A stretch of 64,000 nt of DNA from Zea mays (GCF_902167145.1 NC_050101.1:176944428-177008427); one strand, 5' to 3'. Positions 46,832 through 58,424 are shown, counted from the stretch's first letter. Program-made: numbers and translations. The notes: generated from the letters alone by a model not told the origin.

Positions 46832-49648
46832 GGTTAAAGCTGAGCATTGCTTTTAAGTAGTGGGTCAAAATTTTATTAGCAGTTACTAAGTGTAAGTAAA
46901 TACCAAACCTTAAGTAAAATAATTGAACAAAATTAATAATAAACCCATGCAATGCAAATGACAAAATTGAATTTAAGTTCCATAATTTAAACATCAGAGA
47001 GTCCTGAGCTGCTCATGACCGTGAGCACGGCTAGTATACCAGTTTTACACTCTGCAGAGGTTGTACCCTTTACCCACAAGTCATGTTACCCATCTGCCAA
47101 GGGGTCGCGACTCCCATACACCTCTACCTAGAAAGCGCGGCAGGGCAACACTACGAGGCCTTTACAAAGTTCCACTAGCTTCCGAAAACCCGCTACAGTT
47201 TATGGGAAGAGCACTTGCAAGAATCCCCCGTCTGACCGCCATCGCAGCTAAATCAACCCGAGAACCTCCTTGCATGCAACTCCCCTACTGCCCTTGCCCC
47301 TTTCGGGTAAGCTAGTCTTCCACTAGCTTTCCTAATTAGTCAGCCAAGGGCGTCCCATTAAACCCTTGTGGTGGCACGCGTTTCTCAAGTTAAGCTCTAT
47401 GTTCCAATTAACATTAATGAACTTGACATGAACATAAATAGAATAACAAGAATAATTGGAACATAGATATAATAAATGATTATCCCAAAACCATGTAAAG
47501 CAATAGCAAACTACCCAAGTGATTCAGGGGTAAACAAGGTAATGAGATAAACAGTCTAGGGTGACCTATTGGGTCCCATCAAAATTAACCTATGCATGGA
47601 TAAATGATATTAAAGAACATTATTGGGTAAAAAGTGGTCAAGGGCACAACTTGCCTTCAATGAGCTCCTGCTCAGCTACTTCAACCTGCTGCTCACCAGG
47701 ATCCTCGGTCACGGGCTCTTCTACTCGCCACAATACAAACAAGCACAGTGCATATAGAGAAATTAACATTACTTCAAACATATAAATAAAATACACAGTA
47801 ATAATCTACACATTAAAATAAAATTCTAGGAACAGGAATCATAATTTTTCGAGTTATAGATTTTAAGTTATGGATTTTCAAAGGTTTTATGTGTTTAGAA
47901 TAGGATTAAGTGTGGGATTAATTTTCTTGCTGTTGTCATGATAAAACAGAGACACTAAGTGCTAGAGAATAAAATTACAAAATTTTAGGAACTGGAATGG
48001 AGTAATTTGGAGCTCATATGAATTTTCTATGAATTATCAAAGTTCTAGCACTTATTTATATAATAAAAACATATTTTCTAATTCCTTTATTCAGTTTGCC
48101 ATGGCACTGGACTGGCCGTCAAATTAATAAAAGACCAGGGGGCTCGGGACAAGAAACCCGAGACACAACGCATAGTGACAATGGACGGCGGGTTGATTTT
48201 AATGAAACCGAGGGGCTATTTTGCAGTTTTGGCTCAGCGAAGGGGTAAGCTCTATTCTGGGCCGTTTGATCAACAATGCGCGGCACAGATCAGATCTAAC
48301 TTAACCGAAATGTTAAGCGCTGCTAGCCGCTGGATCCAAGATCCACGGCCACGGTTTAATGAATCTAGAGCTTGCCTGAGCCGAAGGATGGCGAATCTAC
48401 GGTGCCCGTTTGATTGCGCGAATGGGTAAGGGGATATCTAATCCTAACCGTTAATCCTGAGATCGATGGCTTCTACGCGTCGCTCCCCATCACCTGATCC
48501 TTCGGCGAACAGACACGGCGGAGCTCGTCGCCCGCGGTGGCGCCATGGCCGGTACCGCCCGAAACTCGGCCCTCGCGCTCGAACTCCGATTCGAATGCAG
48601 TAACACGTATAGGGTAGCCATACGATATGGAGGGAAGGTTACTCACCGATAATCGCAGCGTTGCTTGGTCTGGCCACGGCGAACCGCGAATGTGCGACGG
48701 CGGAGGCAAATTGGGCGCGCTCCGGTCACCCTCCTGCCCCGCAATCGCCACCAACGCGGACTGGAGACCCGGGCGAAGCTCCTCACACAAGCGTACTATA
48801 CCCAGCGCGGCAACAAAGCAGATTAGGTCTCGGCGGCGGCACTCTCTCTCTCTATCTCTCGCTCGATTTGCTTTTCTCCGAGCGGCGTCAACTTGGTTCA
48901 ACCGCGAGGGATGACACGGGGGAGGAGGAGGTCGCGAGGCCCGTCAAATAGCCACAATGGAGTCCGCGGACAGCTTTGACGGGGCTCACCCGGAGATCCA
49001 GCGGGATTCTGTTGACATCGCCCCCGCGAAGGTCGGCTTGGTGGTTGAAGACGGGCCCGACATCTTGGCCCCACGCGTAAGACACACAGGTGCCACCCCT
49101 GCGCTAAGCGAGTGCATGACCCGTGGGCCCCAGTCGCCAGGGTGAAGTGCGCGGTGGAGAAAGCCGGTCTGCACGCGCGCTGGATTGACCAGGTGGGCCG
49201 AAATGGGAGTCTGCGGCCCAGGTAAGGTTCCTTTTCCCTTTTCTTTTATGTTTTATTTTTTCTATTTTCTTTAATTGTTTTGAATCCAAATTTGAATTTG
49301 AATGTGAGTTTCTCCTTTGAGTCCATTATACACATTCACACTCTAATGTTGGAATAATATATTTTCATTTACTTATTTTTATCCTCACAATATTTATTTC
49401 CTTCTCTTTTCTAGATTCAAGAATTTCTTTTAGGTTCTAAATTCCCTTTTTGGTCTTTAATATTTTCTTGTCACAAAATGCACACAGAATAAAATCGAGC
49501 ATGATACATAATTTGGTAGTATATATTTTTATTAATTGTTTTTGGGCATGGTGTTCACATATGATGATGCATAAAGATCAAACTCACATAAAAAGAAATT
49601 GTTTCTTTATTTGTATTATTTCTAGCAAATTACAAAGTGGGTGTTACA
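46832..49648. other. Right portion of the split solo LTR; no gene
   Basis: About 2.8 kb that joins 5486-5876 once the gypsy element is removed. No coding region is supported. It contains a (CT)n run at 48842-48862 and a GC-rich segment at 48480-49150 that could be the old LTR promoter region. It ends GGGTGTTACA followed by AGAAC. Confidence 0.5.
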
Positions 49649-49837
49649 AGAACCAAGTACCCTCTTATTCAATATATTGATCTTACTCATAAATGAAATG
49701 AGTAAATGACGTCGTTAATTAAGGGAAAATATTATGACTATCAATCGTTCTCTTAAAAGGCGTCCTTTCATAATTATTCTTATATAGAGAGAGCTTTAGA
49801 TCAATGAATTAATAAAAAATTCAATCTCTCAGTGTGT

Positions 49838-50004
49838 GTTTGGTTTCTAGAGATTAATTTTTAGTTCTTACATTTTATTTCATTTTAGTTACAAAATTAC
49901 TAAATATAGAAATTAAAACTCTATTTTAATTTCTATATTTGAAAATTTTAGAACTAAAATAGAATAAAATATAGGAACTAAAAATTAGTCCCTACAAACC
50001 AAAC
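49838..50004. mobile_element. Inverted-repeat MITE-like element, 167 bp
   Basis: The left arm GTTTGGTTTCTAGAGATTAA and the reverse complement of the right arm (GTTTGGTTTGTAGGGACTAA) match at 17 of 20 positions, and pairing continues inward through TTTTTAGTTC and TTTATT. The whole element folds into one long hairpin. A clear target duplication was not found, so the superfamily is open. Confidence 0.65.
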
Positions 50005-50174
50005 CGCTCCTTATTTGTGTGTCCGAGACTCCGAGTAGCTTGTTTATAGAGTAGCCTGTTTATAGGAGCGAGCGCGCGGTTCTTCCGGAGGCGCCGCCAG
50101 CGGCCGGCCCGTACGTCGTCCTGTCATGCGTGCACTCACACTGCCTGCGTGTCGTCTGCTCTCGAAAAATATAA

Positions 50175-50553
50175 GACTAAGTTCAACGGTGGCCTCTCCC
50201 CTAGCTGTGACGGCGCCAGTACTCCCTCTTCCTCTTCATCGGTGCTCCCTACCGCTGCTACAGTGGTAGCGGGTGGTTGTTGTGCACGCTAGATGAAGAG
50301 CGTGGTTGTTGGCCTCCCTTTCATCAATTTCTGTGCACGTGGGTATTTATTAGTTGTGAAAAAATAGTAATAGGTGATAAATAGATGGTGAATAGATATG
50401 GAAAATGGTATTTTATGATTATAGTGGGGTATAGGGGAAGGATTTAGGGGAAACCGCTGTACAGGGTAGAGATATAGGGGGGAAGAGAACGCTGACGTGG
50501 CACGTGAGTGAGATATAGGGGGAGAAATTTAGAGGGAACCGCTGAACACAGTC
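50175..50553. mobile_element. PIF/Harbinger-type MITE, 379 bp
   Basis: The left end GACTAAGTTCAACGGTGGCC and the reverse-complemented right end GACTGTGTTCAGCGGTTCCC match at 14 of 20 positions. TAA lies directly on both sides (50172-50174 and 50554-50556). No coding capacity. Confidence 0.7.
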
Positions 50554-52049
50554 TAAGGTCCACCGATGGGTCCATGGCCCCTAGCTACTTGTCGTGTCGA
50601 CTTGCAGAAGTAAAGATCATGTTCTCAGTGCTGTGGTTATTTTTTTAAAAAAAATCACTAGATACATCTCTCAAATGATCGACAAATTGTGATAGGCAAA
50701 AAAAAAATTGCGTGTCGAAATTTTAGACGCCACTTAGTTTACACCAAAATCCATCAATATTTTATATCCTAGCACGTACGTGTCTCGGGTTAAAGAAGAA
50801 TCTTCAGGATATGTGGACAAATTCTTCAGCAGGCCAGACGTACTCCAGTTAGATACAGTCATGCCATGGCGTTTTGTTTGGCGTTCCACGTACAGGTTGC
50901 CGCTCTCCGTCTCCGGCCGAAGCACGCAGCTGCCTCTGCCTGTAGGTAGCGCCTGTGTCGCGCGCGCAGGACACGGAGATCCCAGACGCTGGGCAATCTC
51001 GTGCGGCCGCGAGCCCGCGACGGGCAGGGCCGACACTGCCAGGCACAGGCATCCGCCACGACCACGACCACGACTAGCAGACAACTAGCGCTCACGGTGT
51101 CGACCGGTCCACCGCTTCCGTAGGGCGCCACGCCACGCATCTATCGTGCTGACAGCACCAGAGCAATGCGAAGGGACAGGCCGATCCAGCAGCCTGAAGC
51201 CATCTGCAGCTCTCAACGACCCTTCCGCTCACTCGGTTGCCTTGCCGCAATCAGGAACGCATTTACTGGCGTGCTCTCCGGCAAAACTTCTTCCCTGGAC
51301 CTGCTGAATGCCAGGAACCAAACAGGCCACAATGAAGAAAAAAAAAAGATGGTCAGCTCATAACAAAAACTTGCTGGACGACCTGTACTGGATATAGAGG
51401 TTTATCCATAGTTCTAGTAATGCGTCCTCTCGGATTCAGTTTCTTCAGGGTGGAAAAAACTGAGAAATGCTACAAGAGGGGACCAATTTATCCCGGCCCC
51501 TGTGATTATTATGTGTGCTCGAGCAGGCCTGGTTCTTTCAAGTGTCAAGCCCACCGCTCATCCCTTAATTAGAACATCATGAAATGTCTAGGAGGGCAAC
51601 AGAGAAATGGAATTGCCACCCCTAATGGTTTGTTTTGGGAGGAGGAGATTGAAGGGGCTAAAACCCACTTTCTATTCAAATTTGACAAGTAAAAGGATTT
51701 TAGCCACTTCGATTTCCTTGCTCCCAACAAGCTTTAACTGTCAGGTACCATTCCAGATGTTGAAAATATATATACCATGCTCACTAACTTGAGTAAAGAT
51801 TTAAGTTCTAAGAAGCAAACGTACCCCATGAGGATCAAAATGTATAATTTCCGTGAATACGGACATCTTTGGCAGATACATCTCTAGCTGATGTCTCATA
51901 CAGTATTATTCTCTCAAACTTCATGGCCAGAACCTAGACTGAGCGAAAACAACATGTCAGTCACAGGAATAGGAATGTAATGCATGTAGAGGAGTCAAAC
52001 TGCCGTGCAATTAAACTACTAAAAGTCATAAAAAAATTATAAAAAAAAC

Positions 52050-52168
52050 TATAGTTGTACTTCGTTATATACTCTACCAAAGTATAAATTTTCAAGTACT
52101 GATTCATCCTATATATAATGAATTAGAACTTGAAATTTTATATTTTAGTAGAGTATATAATGAAGTAC

Positions 52169-52174
<6 letters not shown>
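52050..52174. repeat. Foldback hairpin with ~46-bp arms
   Basis: Arm one (TATAGTTGTACTTCGTTATA from 52050) is the inverse of arm two, which ends TATAATGAAGTACAACTATA at about 52174. Pairing is nearly complete over about 46 bp, with a loop of about 30 bp. It may be a small foldback or Stowaway-like element. Confidence 0.75.

Positions 52175-52225
<51 letters not shown>
52172..52225. repeat. (TA)n(CA)n compound microsatellite
   Basis: About 17 TA units run directly into about 10 CA units, starting inside the right arm of the hairpin. Likely highly length-variable. Confidence 0.95.
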
Positions 52226-53255
52226 ATTTTTCATGACATTCGATAGTTTGATTGCATGGGAAGCTTGATTGCATAGCAGTTTGATCCGCATTGTAGAGTA
52301 AGTGTGAATACTGTTAGTAGGAAATACAAGAATATCCATTGCACAAAATAATATAAGCTCATCTAATTCCACTCACATGTATTCTTCAAGATGAAGTGCA
52401 GCTGCCATGACCGGTTGCTTGCATGCACGCTGCATCGTCCTCCTGCATGCATGTTTCGACTGAATCCATTTTCGAGAAGAAAAAAAATGCTCAGACTGAA
52501 TCTTTGTGCTCAGTCACAAGCTGATCCTCTGGCTTATCAAGTCCTCTGCCACATGCTACCATGGTGGACTAACTCCACTGCAAGATGACATACATCCAGT
52601 CATCTACAAATACACTGTATACCTATCAAGTGTATGATGGAAATGGAAAATAGCTTCACGCTCATTCCTTTATTCTCCAAAAATACCACTTATTTCTCTC
52701 TGTTTTCTTAGTGTTCTGCCTGCACAAGAGAATTGGCGATTATTCGCCAATCCATGGCTGTGCTACCGTAGAGACAATCTGGCTTGTACCTTGCGATCGG
52801 GTCAAAAATGGTCTTAAGACAACACATATTTGCATGCTTCTCCAGGAATTTCTAGATCTATTTTCCAATTAGATTTCCTGCTTCTAAGTTCATTTGTGTG
52901 TTGATCTTTCAGATTTACCAGCAATGTCTTTTTGATGCAGCTGAGCAGCTGGAATTACAAATACAGTGTCTGTGCTGCGCTCCGGGATCAAAACAATGAG
53001 CAAGAGCTATAGCTTCTGCACTAATCATCGAAATATGTCGTCTAAGTCTTTGTTCCAAGCTCTCACAAATTTGTATTTTGTAAGCTGTGCAACTTTAGAT
53101 GTCTAAGATCTGTTGTCTGGAGCTCAACTTTGTAAGCCCAGCTGGAAACCTAATGAATGCATGAAGTGAGAATGCTCAGGAATTTAAGTATTACCATCGT
53201 GTTACACTAACCTGACTCAACAAGCCACATGCTATCAAGACAATTGCACCACAAA

Positions 53256-55304
53256 TCACCAATAATCATTGCATGAGCAAATGCCACCTTCTATACAATG
53301 AAATCGAACAGCATCTCTTACAACTATTTTTCTGCTAGTAACAACTGATATGAGTTTGATAGCAACATGGCAATCATCACATATCCTGAGGTTTTTCATG
53401 ATATGGATTGTTGCTCCCTTAGGTGTGTGAATAAGGCCAAAGGCTAGAGCCAATTTCTCACTATGATACATAAGGTGCTCCTCTTTTCGTTCATCATCAA
53501 TATCATGAAGGACCACTGCGAAGTTTGGAACATATCCGATAGCTTTTATCTGGTCGATCAGCTCTTCAAGTTTTTTGGCGATTTGGTCCATCTGCGGATG
53601 TACCTTCTCCTCCGATGTGAAAACATGAACATCACTTCCCACGTGAATCCAACTAACACCAGGTGACTTCCTAACGGCCCTCTCCCTCATATGCTTCCGG
53701 ACCTTCACAACGCCATCCCATCGGTTGGCTTTTGCATACATGTTAGAGAGTAAAACATAGGTTCCAACATCACTGGGCTCCAACTGAAGAATCTGTTCAG
53801 CTACTCGATGACCAAGACCATAATTTTTATATACCTGACAAGAATTTAGCAGTGATCGCCATGCAACAACATCTGTGCCAATGCAGTTATTCACTATGAA
53901 CCTCTCAGCCTCATCTAGCCTTCCAACTCTGCATAATAAACCAACCATACAAGTATAATGTTCCTTCCCAGGTGTAATTCCAACTTCCTTCATCATAGTA
54001 TTCAAGTAGTAGAATGCTTCATCAACAAGACCCAACTGAGCACAAGCTGACAATACTCCGACAAAGGTGACATAGGATGGGATCACTGCTGCTGATAGCA
54101 TACTGTGAAATGCTTCCATTCCTTCCCTTGCAAGGCCATGATGCGCATAGCCTGTGATGATCAAATTCCAAGAGACTACATCACGAAGTGGCATGGAAAT
54201 GAAGACCCTGTGCGCATCCTCAATGCTTCCACTCTTTGAGTACATGTTCATGAGGGCATTACTGACTAGCAAATGGTCCCAATGCCCAGTTTTCATAACA
54301 CAGGCACCAAGGGCGTTACCAGTTCTCAAGGCTGCAAGGCCAGCACAGCTGTTGAGAGCCACAGCATAAGTGAACTCATTGGGTTGAACTCCTTCCATCT
54401 CCATGTCCAAGAACAACTGCAATGCATCTTCATACAGCTCATTCTGGGTGTAAGCAGTCATAACAGCTGTCCAAGAAACAACATTCTTTTCTGGCAAAAC
54501 CTCAAATGCACGATTAGCATCATGAACATGGTCACATTTCCCATACATATCAACAAGTGCACTCCCCACATACACATTTAGTTCTAGCCTCTTCTTCAAA
54601 GCCTGGGCATGCACCTGAGCCCCAAGAACAGAGTCCTTCATGCTAGCACAATGACCAAGAACTGCGACATAAGACACATAATCCCATTTCTCAGCCTCCC
54701 CGGTCATATTTCTCACAATCCCTAATGAACCATCCAGTTGCCCTCGATCAAGATACCCATTTATCATTGAGTTGAACGCGAATGCATCAAAACCGGACAC
54801 ACTCTCAAATACCTTGGACGCATCCTCCATGTGAGCACACTGGCAGTACATATATAGCACCGCGTTGAAAACATAGCGTTGCTCCGCGAAGCCAGCCTTA
54901 ACAGCATACCCATGGCACTGCCTCCCCATGTCATAGCTCCTGACATTGGCGGTCGCGGACACCGCTGCCGACAGAACGTACTCGTTCATGCCAAAGTCGA
55001 CCACCCTGAGCAGCTGGAGCGATTCCTTATGGCGCCCCGAGGAAGCGTATCCGGACATGAGGAGGTTTGCGGACACGGCGTTCCGGAAGGGCATGGCGTC
55101 GAACACCGTGCGGGCGAGCCCGACCCGGCCGCACTTGGCGTAGAAGGAGATGAGGTTGTTGTGCAGGACGACGTCGAAATGGGCGGCTGTGATGAGACGG
55201 GCGTGGAGCGCCTTCCCCTTGGACAGGTCGCCAGCGGCGGCGGCCGCGCGAAGGACGGCCACTGCCGCGTGCCGCTGGAGCGCGGCGCCGCAGGGTCTGG
55301 CCAT
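53256..55304 (-). CDS. PLS-class pentatricopeptide repeat protein with E and DYW domains
   Basis: A single open frame of 682 codons from ATG at 55304 to TGA at 53256, intronless as most PPR genes are. The N-terminus (MARPCGAALQRHAAVAVLRA) is Arg/Ala-rich with almost no acidic residues, fitting an organelle targeting peptide. It is followed by P, L and S repeats (for example NNLISFYAKCGRVGLARTVF and NALMNMYSKSGSIEDAHRVF), an E/E+ region beginning near VAWRSLLNSC, and a DYW domain from about residue 590. The DYW deaminase signature is complete: HSE at about 614-616, CDDCH at about 642-646, and terminal CSCNDYW. Such proteins bind specific organelle RNAs and carry out C-to-U editing in chloroplast or mitochondrion. 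The sequence resembles Arabidopsis At5g39680 (EMB2744) in layout and wording, from memory. The edited site is unknown. Confidence 0.95.
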   Translation of the reverse strand: MARPCGAALQRHAAVAVLRAAAAAGDLSKGKALHARLITAAHFDVVLHNNLISFYAKCGRVGLARTVFDAMPFRNAVSANLLMSGYASSGRHKESLQLLRVVDFGMNEYVLSAAVSATANVRSYDMGRQCHGYAVKAGFAEQRYVFNAVLYMYCQCAHMEDASKVFESVSGFDAFAFNSMINGYLDRGQLDGSLGIVRNMTGEAEKWDYVSYVAVLGHCASMKDSVLGAQVHAQALKKRLELNVYVGSALVDMYGKCDHVHDANRAFEVLPEKNVVSWTAVMTAYTQNELYEDALQLFLDMEMEGVQPNEFTYAVALNSCAGLAALRTGNALGACVMKTGHWDHLLVSNALMNMYSKSGSIEDAHRVFISMPLRDVVSWNLIITGYAHHGLAREGMEAFHSMLSAAVIPSYVTFVGVLSACAQLGLVDEAFYYLNTMMKEVGITPGKEHYTCMVGLLCRVGRLDEAERFIVNNCIGTDVVAWRSLLNSCQVYKNYGLGHRVAEQILQLEPSDVGTYVLLSNMYAKANRWDGVVKVRKHMRERAVRKSPGVSWIHVGSDVHVFTSEEKVHPQMDQIAKKLEELIDQIKAIGYVPNFAVVLHDIDDERKEEHLMYHSEKLALAFGLIHTPKGATIHIMKNLRICDDCHVAIKLISVVTSRKIVVRDAVRFHCIEGGICSCNDYW

Positions 55305-56297
55305 GGATTGGGGCGCAGGGTTTTAGAGAGGTTTAGAGGAAAGGAAAGGGGGAAAACTGCAGGCCAGGGGCTTTGGAGATACAATATATTAGCTCGACGT
55401 CGAGATAGCGGGCCAGGGCCCATGTAAGGTTGAAGGTTTAGCCCAAATGTGTATTTCAACTTTGCGTGCTAGGCGTTTATGGGCTAAAACATTAGATGGG
55501 TCGGAAGTCCAATAACGGCCCTACTCACTACCCACTGTAAAGTGCGAACTGGTGCCACCGGATTTCACGTAGAAGTTTCACAAGAATTCCGTAAATTTCA
55601 TAAAAATATTTTATAGGGAGAAAGATCAATACAGAGAACCTCGCAAGAACACAAGCGAGCCTGAGAAAACTATGCTCAGCAGTTGCAGTTGTCAGTAAAT
55701 TGGCAGAGGGAGCTTACAAAATTTTCAGCTTCGTATCAATGTATTCGCACACCCTGACATAGCGTCCTACTCCAGAAATCTTTAACGACAACGAGGAAGG
55801 CAAAAAAAAAAAAAATGGTATATGCAATGGAACTATCTCCGCAGTGCTCCTTTAACTGGCGTCATTTGGCTAACTAGTCTTTCCAACCACCTGTCGTCCC
55901 ACTTATCAGACTGACCGTCATCAGCTTCTTTCCTGCTGAAGGTGCCAACAACTTCACGTCGGACAGTTGTTTCTGGCCAAAACCGTGTGATGTCCGCGCG
56001 GTCGGCGTTGGGTTTCGGCGAGAATGCATTGAGAGATCTGGTGTATCTGCTTGCGCCTTCCCGGTGCCGGTGGTTAGCGGTCGGACGGCGAGATTCGCCG
56101 AACGGAGGCGACGGAGAGAAACGAGGTGAGAGTTGCGAAATCCGGTAGGAAACCGTCGTTTCTCGCCTGCTTGTGCTCGGCTCTGGTGTCGTTCAGGCTG
56201 TCTTTTTCGCGGTTCCCGATCATGGTCGGTACGATCTCTGCAATAAAATACGTAGTAGTAGTTGGTAAATGGTAACTACTGTCTGGGTTGGTTCTTA
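55305..56297. other. Upstream region of the PPR gene
   Basis: It contains the PPR 5' UTR and promoter. No clear TATA box is visible. A poly-A run lies at 55802-55814. Open frames on the plus strand here are antisense to, or by-products of, GC content. No second gene is supported. Confidence 0.4.
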
Positions 56298-56655
56298 GGC
56301 TATCCGCACTCATGTCACTCTAAATTCCTACTCTAAAAAGAATATTCTATCCTCGCCAGCAAAATTATATACTCTATATCATAACCCTCCGCAGCCATAT
56401 TTACTCTATATTACAACTCTATATCAACTACCACATATTTTTATCATTTCATTCCATTTTTTTACCATCCTCCCAACTACCTCCTGTGCTCAGAGAGATT
56501 TGGAGTAGAGACTGAGCGACTCTGTAAATAGCGTTTCGCATGCTCTCCCTAACTTTGCAGTCGCCGGTGAGGTTCCCCGCTGCACCATTTTTTCTACTGT
56601 ATATCTAACCCTATATCGGTAGCGTTCTCTTTACAGTTTCCCACTGCGGCTAGCC
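56298..56655. mobile_element. PIF/Harbinger-type MITE, 358 bp
   Basis: The left end GGCTATCCGCACTC and the reverse-complemented right end GGCTAGCCGCAGTG match at 11 of 14 positions. TTA flanks both sides (56295-56297 and 56656-56658). No coding capacity. Confidence 0.75.
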
Positions 56656-57202
56656 TTATGCAGAAAAAAAGGATAAGGAGCAGTGACTAGAGAAAAGCCG
56701 AGTGCTCTTGTTCGTAGCAACGAGTGGGTGACAGCAAGCTTTTGCTAATCAACGAAGGGCACATTGATTATGCAGTTTTTTTTTTTACCAACAACTTTTC
56801 TCGTGGTTTTACAGCGAAACCCGATTCATCGTCAGCGGTTTTCGAGTGAGGTTTCCGGAAACCGGTAGATTTGAATTTGAGAATCCGAACAGTTCGGATT
56901 TTACCGGATTTCGGCGGTTTTCAATGATTTTTCCGTTTACGAGTGTAGCGAGGATCTGTGCTCAAACGAGATTGAAAACCCTGCCGCCGGCTCCCGTTCC
57001 CTTTTGTCGCGAACAACGGAAGTTGGTGAACAGACGGCAGGTGGGAGAAAGCGATCCCTGCCAACCTCTTTTCTTCTTTATCAAAATGGAAAACTCTCTA
57101 TTATCCACCTTATTTTAAAATCATAACACCAAAATATTTTATAAAATATATCGAGTTCAGCTGTGTGTCATAATCTTATTGTGCATGCAATGGTGCACCT
57201 TA

Positions 57203-57313
57203 GGCCTTATTTGTGTATTTTAGTATTCAGCTCAATTCACATTGTTTAATTTGCACTTTAATCCAGCTCAATATATATAGAATGAGGTGAATACTAAAGA
57301 CCCAAACAAACCC
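57203..57313. mobile_element. Tourist-type MITE, 111 bp
   Basis: Terminal inverted repeats GGCCTTATTTGTGT and GGGTTTGTTTGGGT (reverse complement of the right end), with inner complementarity around TTTAGTATTCA and CTCA. TTA occurs on both sides (57200-57202 and 57314-57316). Confidence 0.75.
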
Positions 57314-57316
57314 TTA

Positions 57317-58296
57317 GGTATTAGGGTAATGTATGTCTTGTCGTAGAATTTGCGTATGGGCGGCTAGAATGTATCTCTGCCGCCTCATACAAAAGTACTT
57401 ACAAAGCCGTAGCAACCCTACCAAAGGGGCCCTAAATGTTGGTTAGGTTGTCTCTATCACATTCTCTATTTTAAATCTCACTCTACAGACAATATCATCT
57501 AAAGTGTCACATTCCCTATTTTATATGATCCACCGAAGACAACATAGAAAATCTAAAGTTTAGTGTAAACTATGCGGGAAAATTATTTATGGCATACCGA
57601 TAAAAAGTGGCTTTAGATTTTTGACACATAAAACTGTACTATTTATCAGGAACACAGAGAAATGTTGTTCATTATCTAGTGCACATCTAGTGCACATCGC
57701 AGCGACTAAATTTTCCATTTCCAGCAAGACTTTATCTATAAGATTATTTTCTAAAATGATATTTTTATCGATGGAGTGTGCCGCCGCTAATAATAATCAA
57801 TATCTGTCATTGTGTTCCTGAGAAATAATACCATTTATGGTGTCCAAGAGCTAAATTAACTATTTGTTAGTGTGCCACAGATAATTTCTCCGAATCATAT
57901 AGGATGTTGTGATGCTAATTATAAAAGCTAAATATAAAGTACAATGATTGAGCAAAGACGAAAAAATGTTGTGCAATTAAGTGTTTCGTGCAATCATGAT
58001 TTTTTGTTGAAAATTTTATGGACGCTCTTCATCATTTACTACAGTGGACAGATTGTACTATTTTTTATATCCTTTAATATAAAACAAATCAAACTTTGAT
58101 ACTCTAATAGAGTAAATAATAAAATGTATTTATAACTTTTAGTAATTTAATTAAACGAGAAATTTGATTGTACAACAGTAGCTGAGTCGAGGAAAAAACC
58201 ACGAAACCCATTACAGGACAGGCAACCTATTTTGAATTTTTGATTTGACAAAAAAATATCTCTACGTTGGGCAGTGGGTCCCACTCCCGCGCCTCG
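57317..58296. other. Intergenic DNA / distal ICDH promoter
   Basis: AT-rich, with no gene supported. It may contain further decayed MITE sequence (the motif CACATTC(T/C)CTATTTTA occurs twice near 57460 and 57508). Confidence 0.4.
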
Positions 58297-58303
58297 TTTA
58301 AAA
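58297..58303 (+). promoter_or_regulatory. Possible TATA-like element of the ICDH gene
   Basis: TTTAAAA in a GC-rich context, 154 bp upstream of the ICDH ATG. It would place the transcription start near 58330. Position and context are suitable but the motif is not canonical. Confidence 0.4.
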
Positions 58304-58398
58304 CCGTCCCACTCCTCAACTGATGATGCCCCCCTGTTCCTCCTGTCATCTTCTCCTCCTCAGAAACCCACCAACCCCGTCCAGCCGCCGGCTGTCTC

Positions 58399-58424
58399 GG
58401 CCGCCGCCGCCGCCGCCGCCGCCC
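58399..58424 (+). repeat. (GCC)8 run in the ICDH 5' leader
   Basis: About eight GCC units about 33 bp upstream of the start codon, probably in the 5' UTR. It is a typical grass leader feature and may be length-polymorphic. Confidence 0.85.

Larger units (their letters stand above)
5486..49648. mobile_element. Probable solo LTR (about 3.2 kb), split by a nested gypsy element
   Basis: The two flanks of the gypsy element, 5486-5876 and 46832-49648, read as one 3.2-kb unit. The left end is (C)GTCACACCC and the right end is GGGTGTTACA, near-inverted termini typical of LTRs if the first base was originally T. Direct repeats AGAAC flank it (5481-5485 and 49649-49653). No gag or pol trace lies in the 3.2 kb, so a solo LTR left by LTR-LTR recombination is the simplest reading. 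Its length would suit long-LTR maize gypsy families such as prem1, xilon or gyma, but the family is not confirmed. Confidence 0.55.
50557..53255. other. Intergenic DNA left of the PPR gene
   Basis: No protein gene is supported. 50860-51130 is GC-rich; 51600-52040 is AT-rich. The PPR 3' UTR must lie at its right end. The nearest AATAAA-like signal on the minus strand that I see is TTTATT at 52669-52674, nearly 600 bp past the stop, so the poly(A) site is unresolved. A hairpin and a microsatellite lie at 52050-52225. Confidence 0.4.

Noticed and set aside
48473..48951. Overlapping open frames in the GC-rich part of the outer LTR
   Set aside because: They lie inside the probable solo LTR and lack protein-family features.
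50780..51360. GC-rich segment that might be a small gene or captured gene fragment
   Set aside because: No frame shows a domain, and the weak GTTTGG-type ends do not pair well enough to call an element.
54879..55427. Plus-strand open frame antisense to the PPR N-terminus
   Set aside because: A shadow of the GC-rich 5' end of the PPR gene; no independent evidence.
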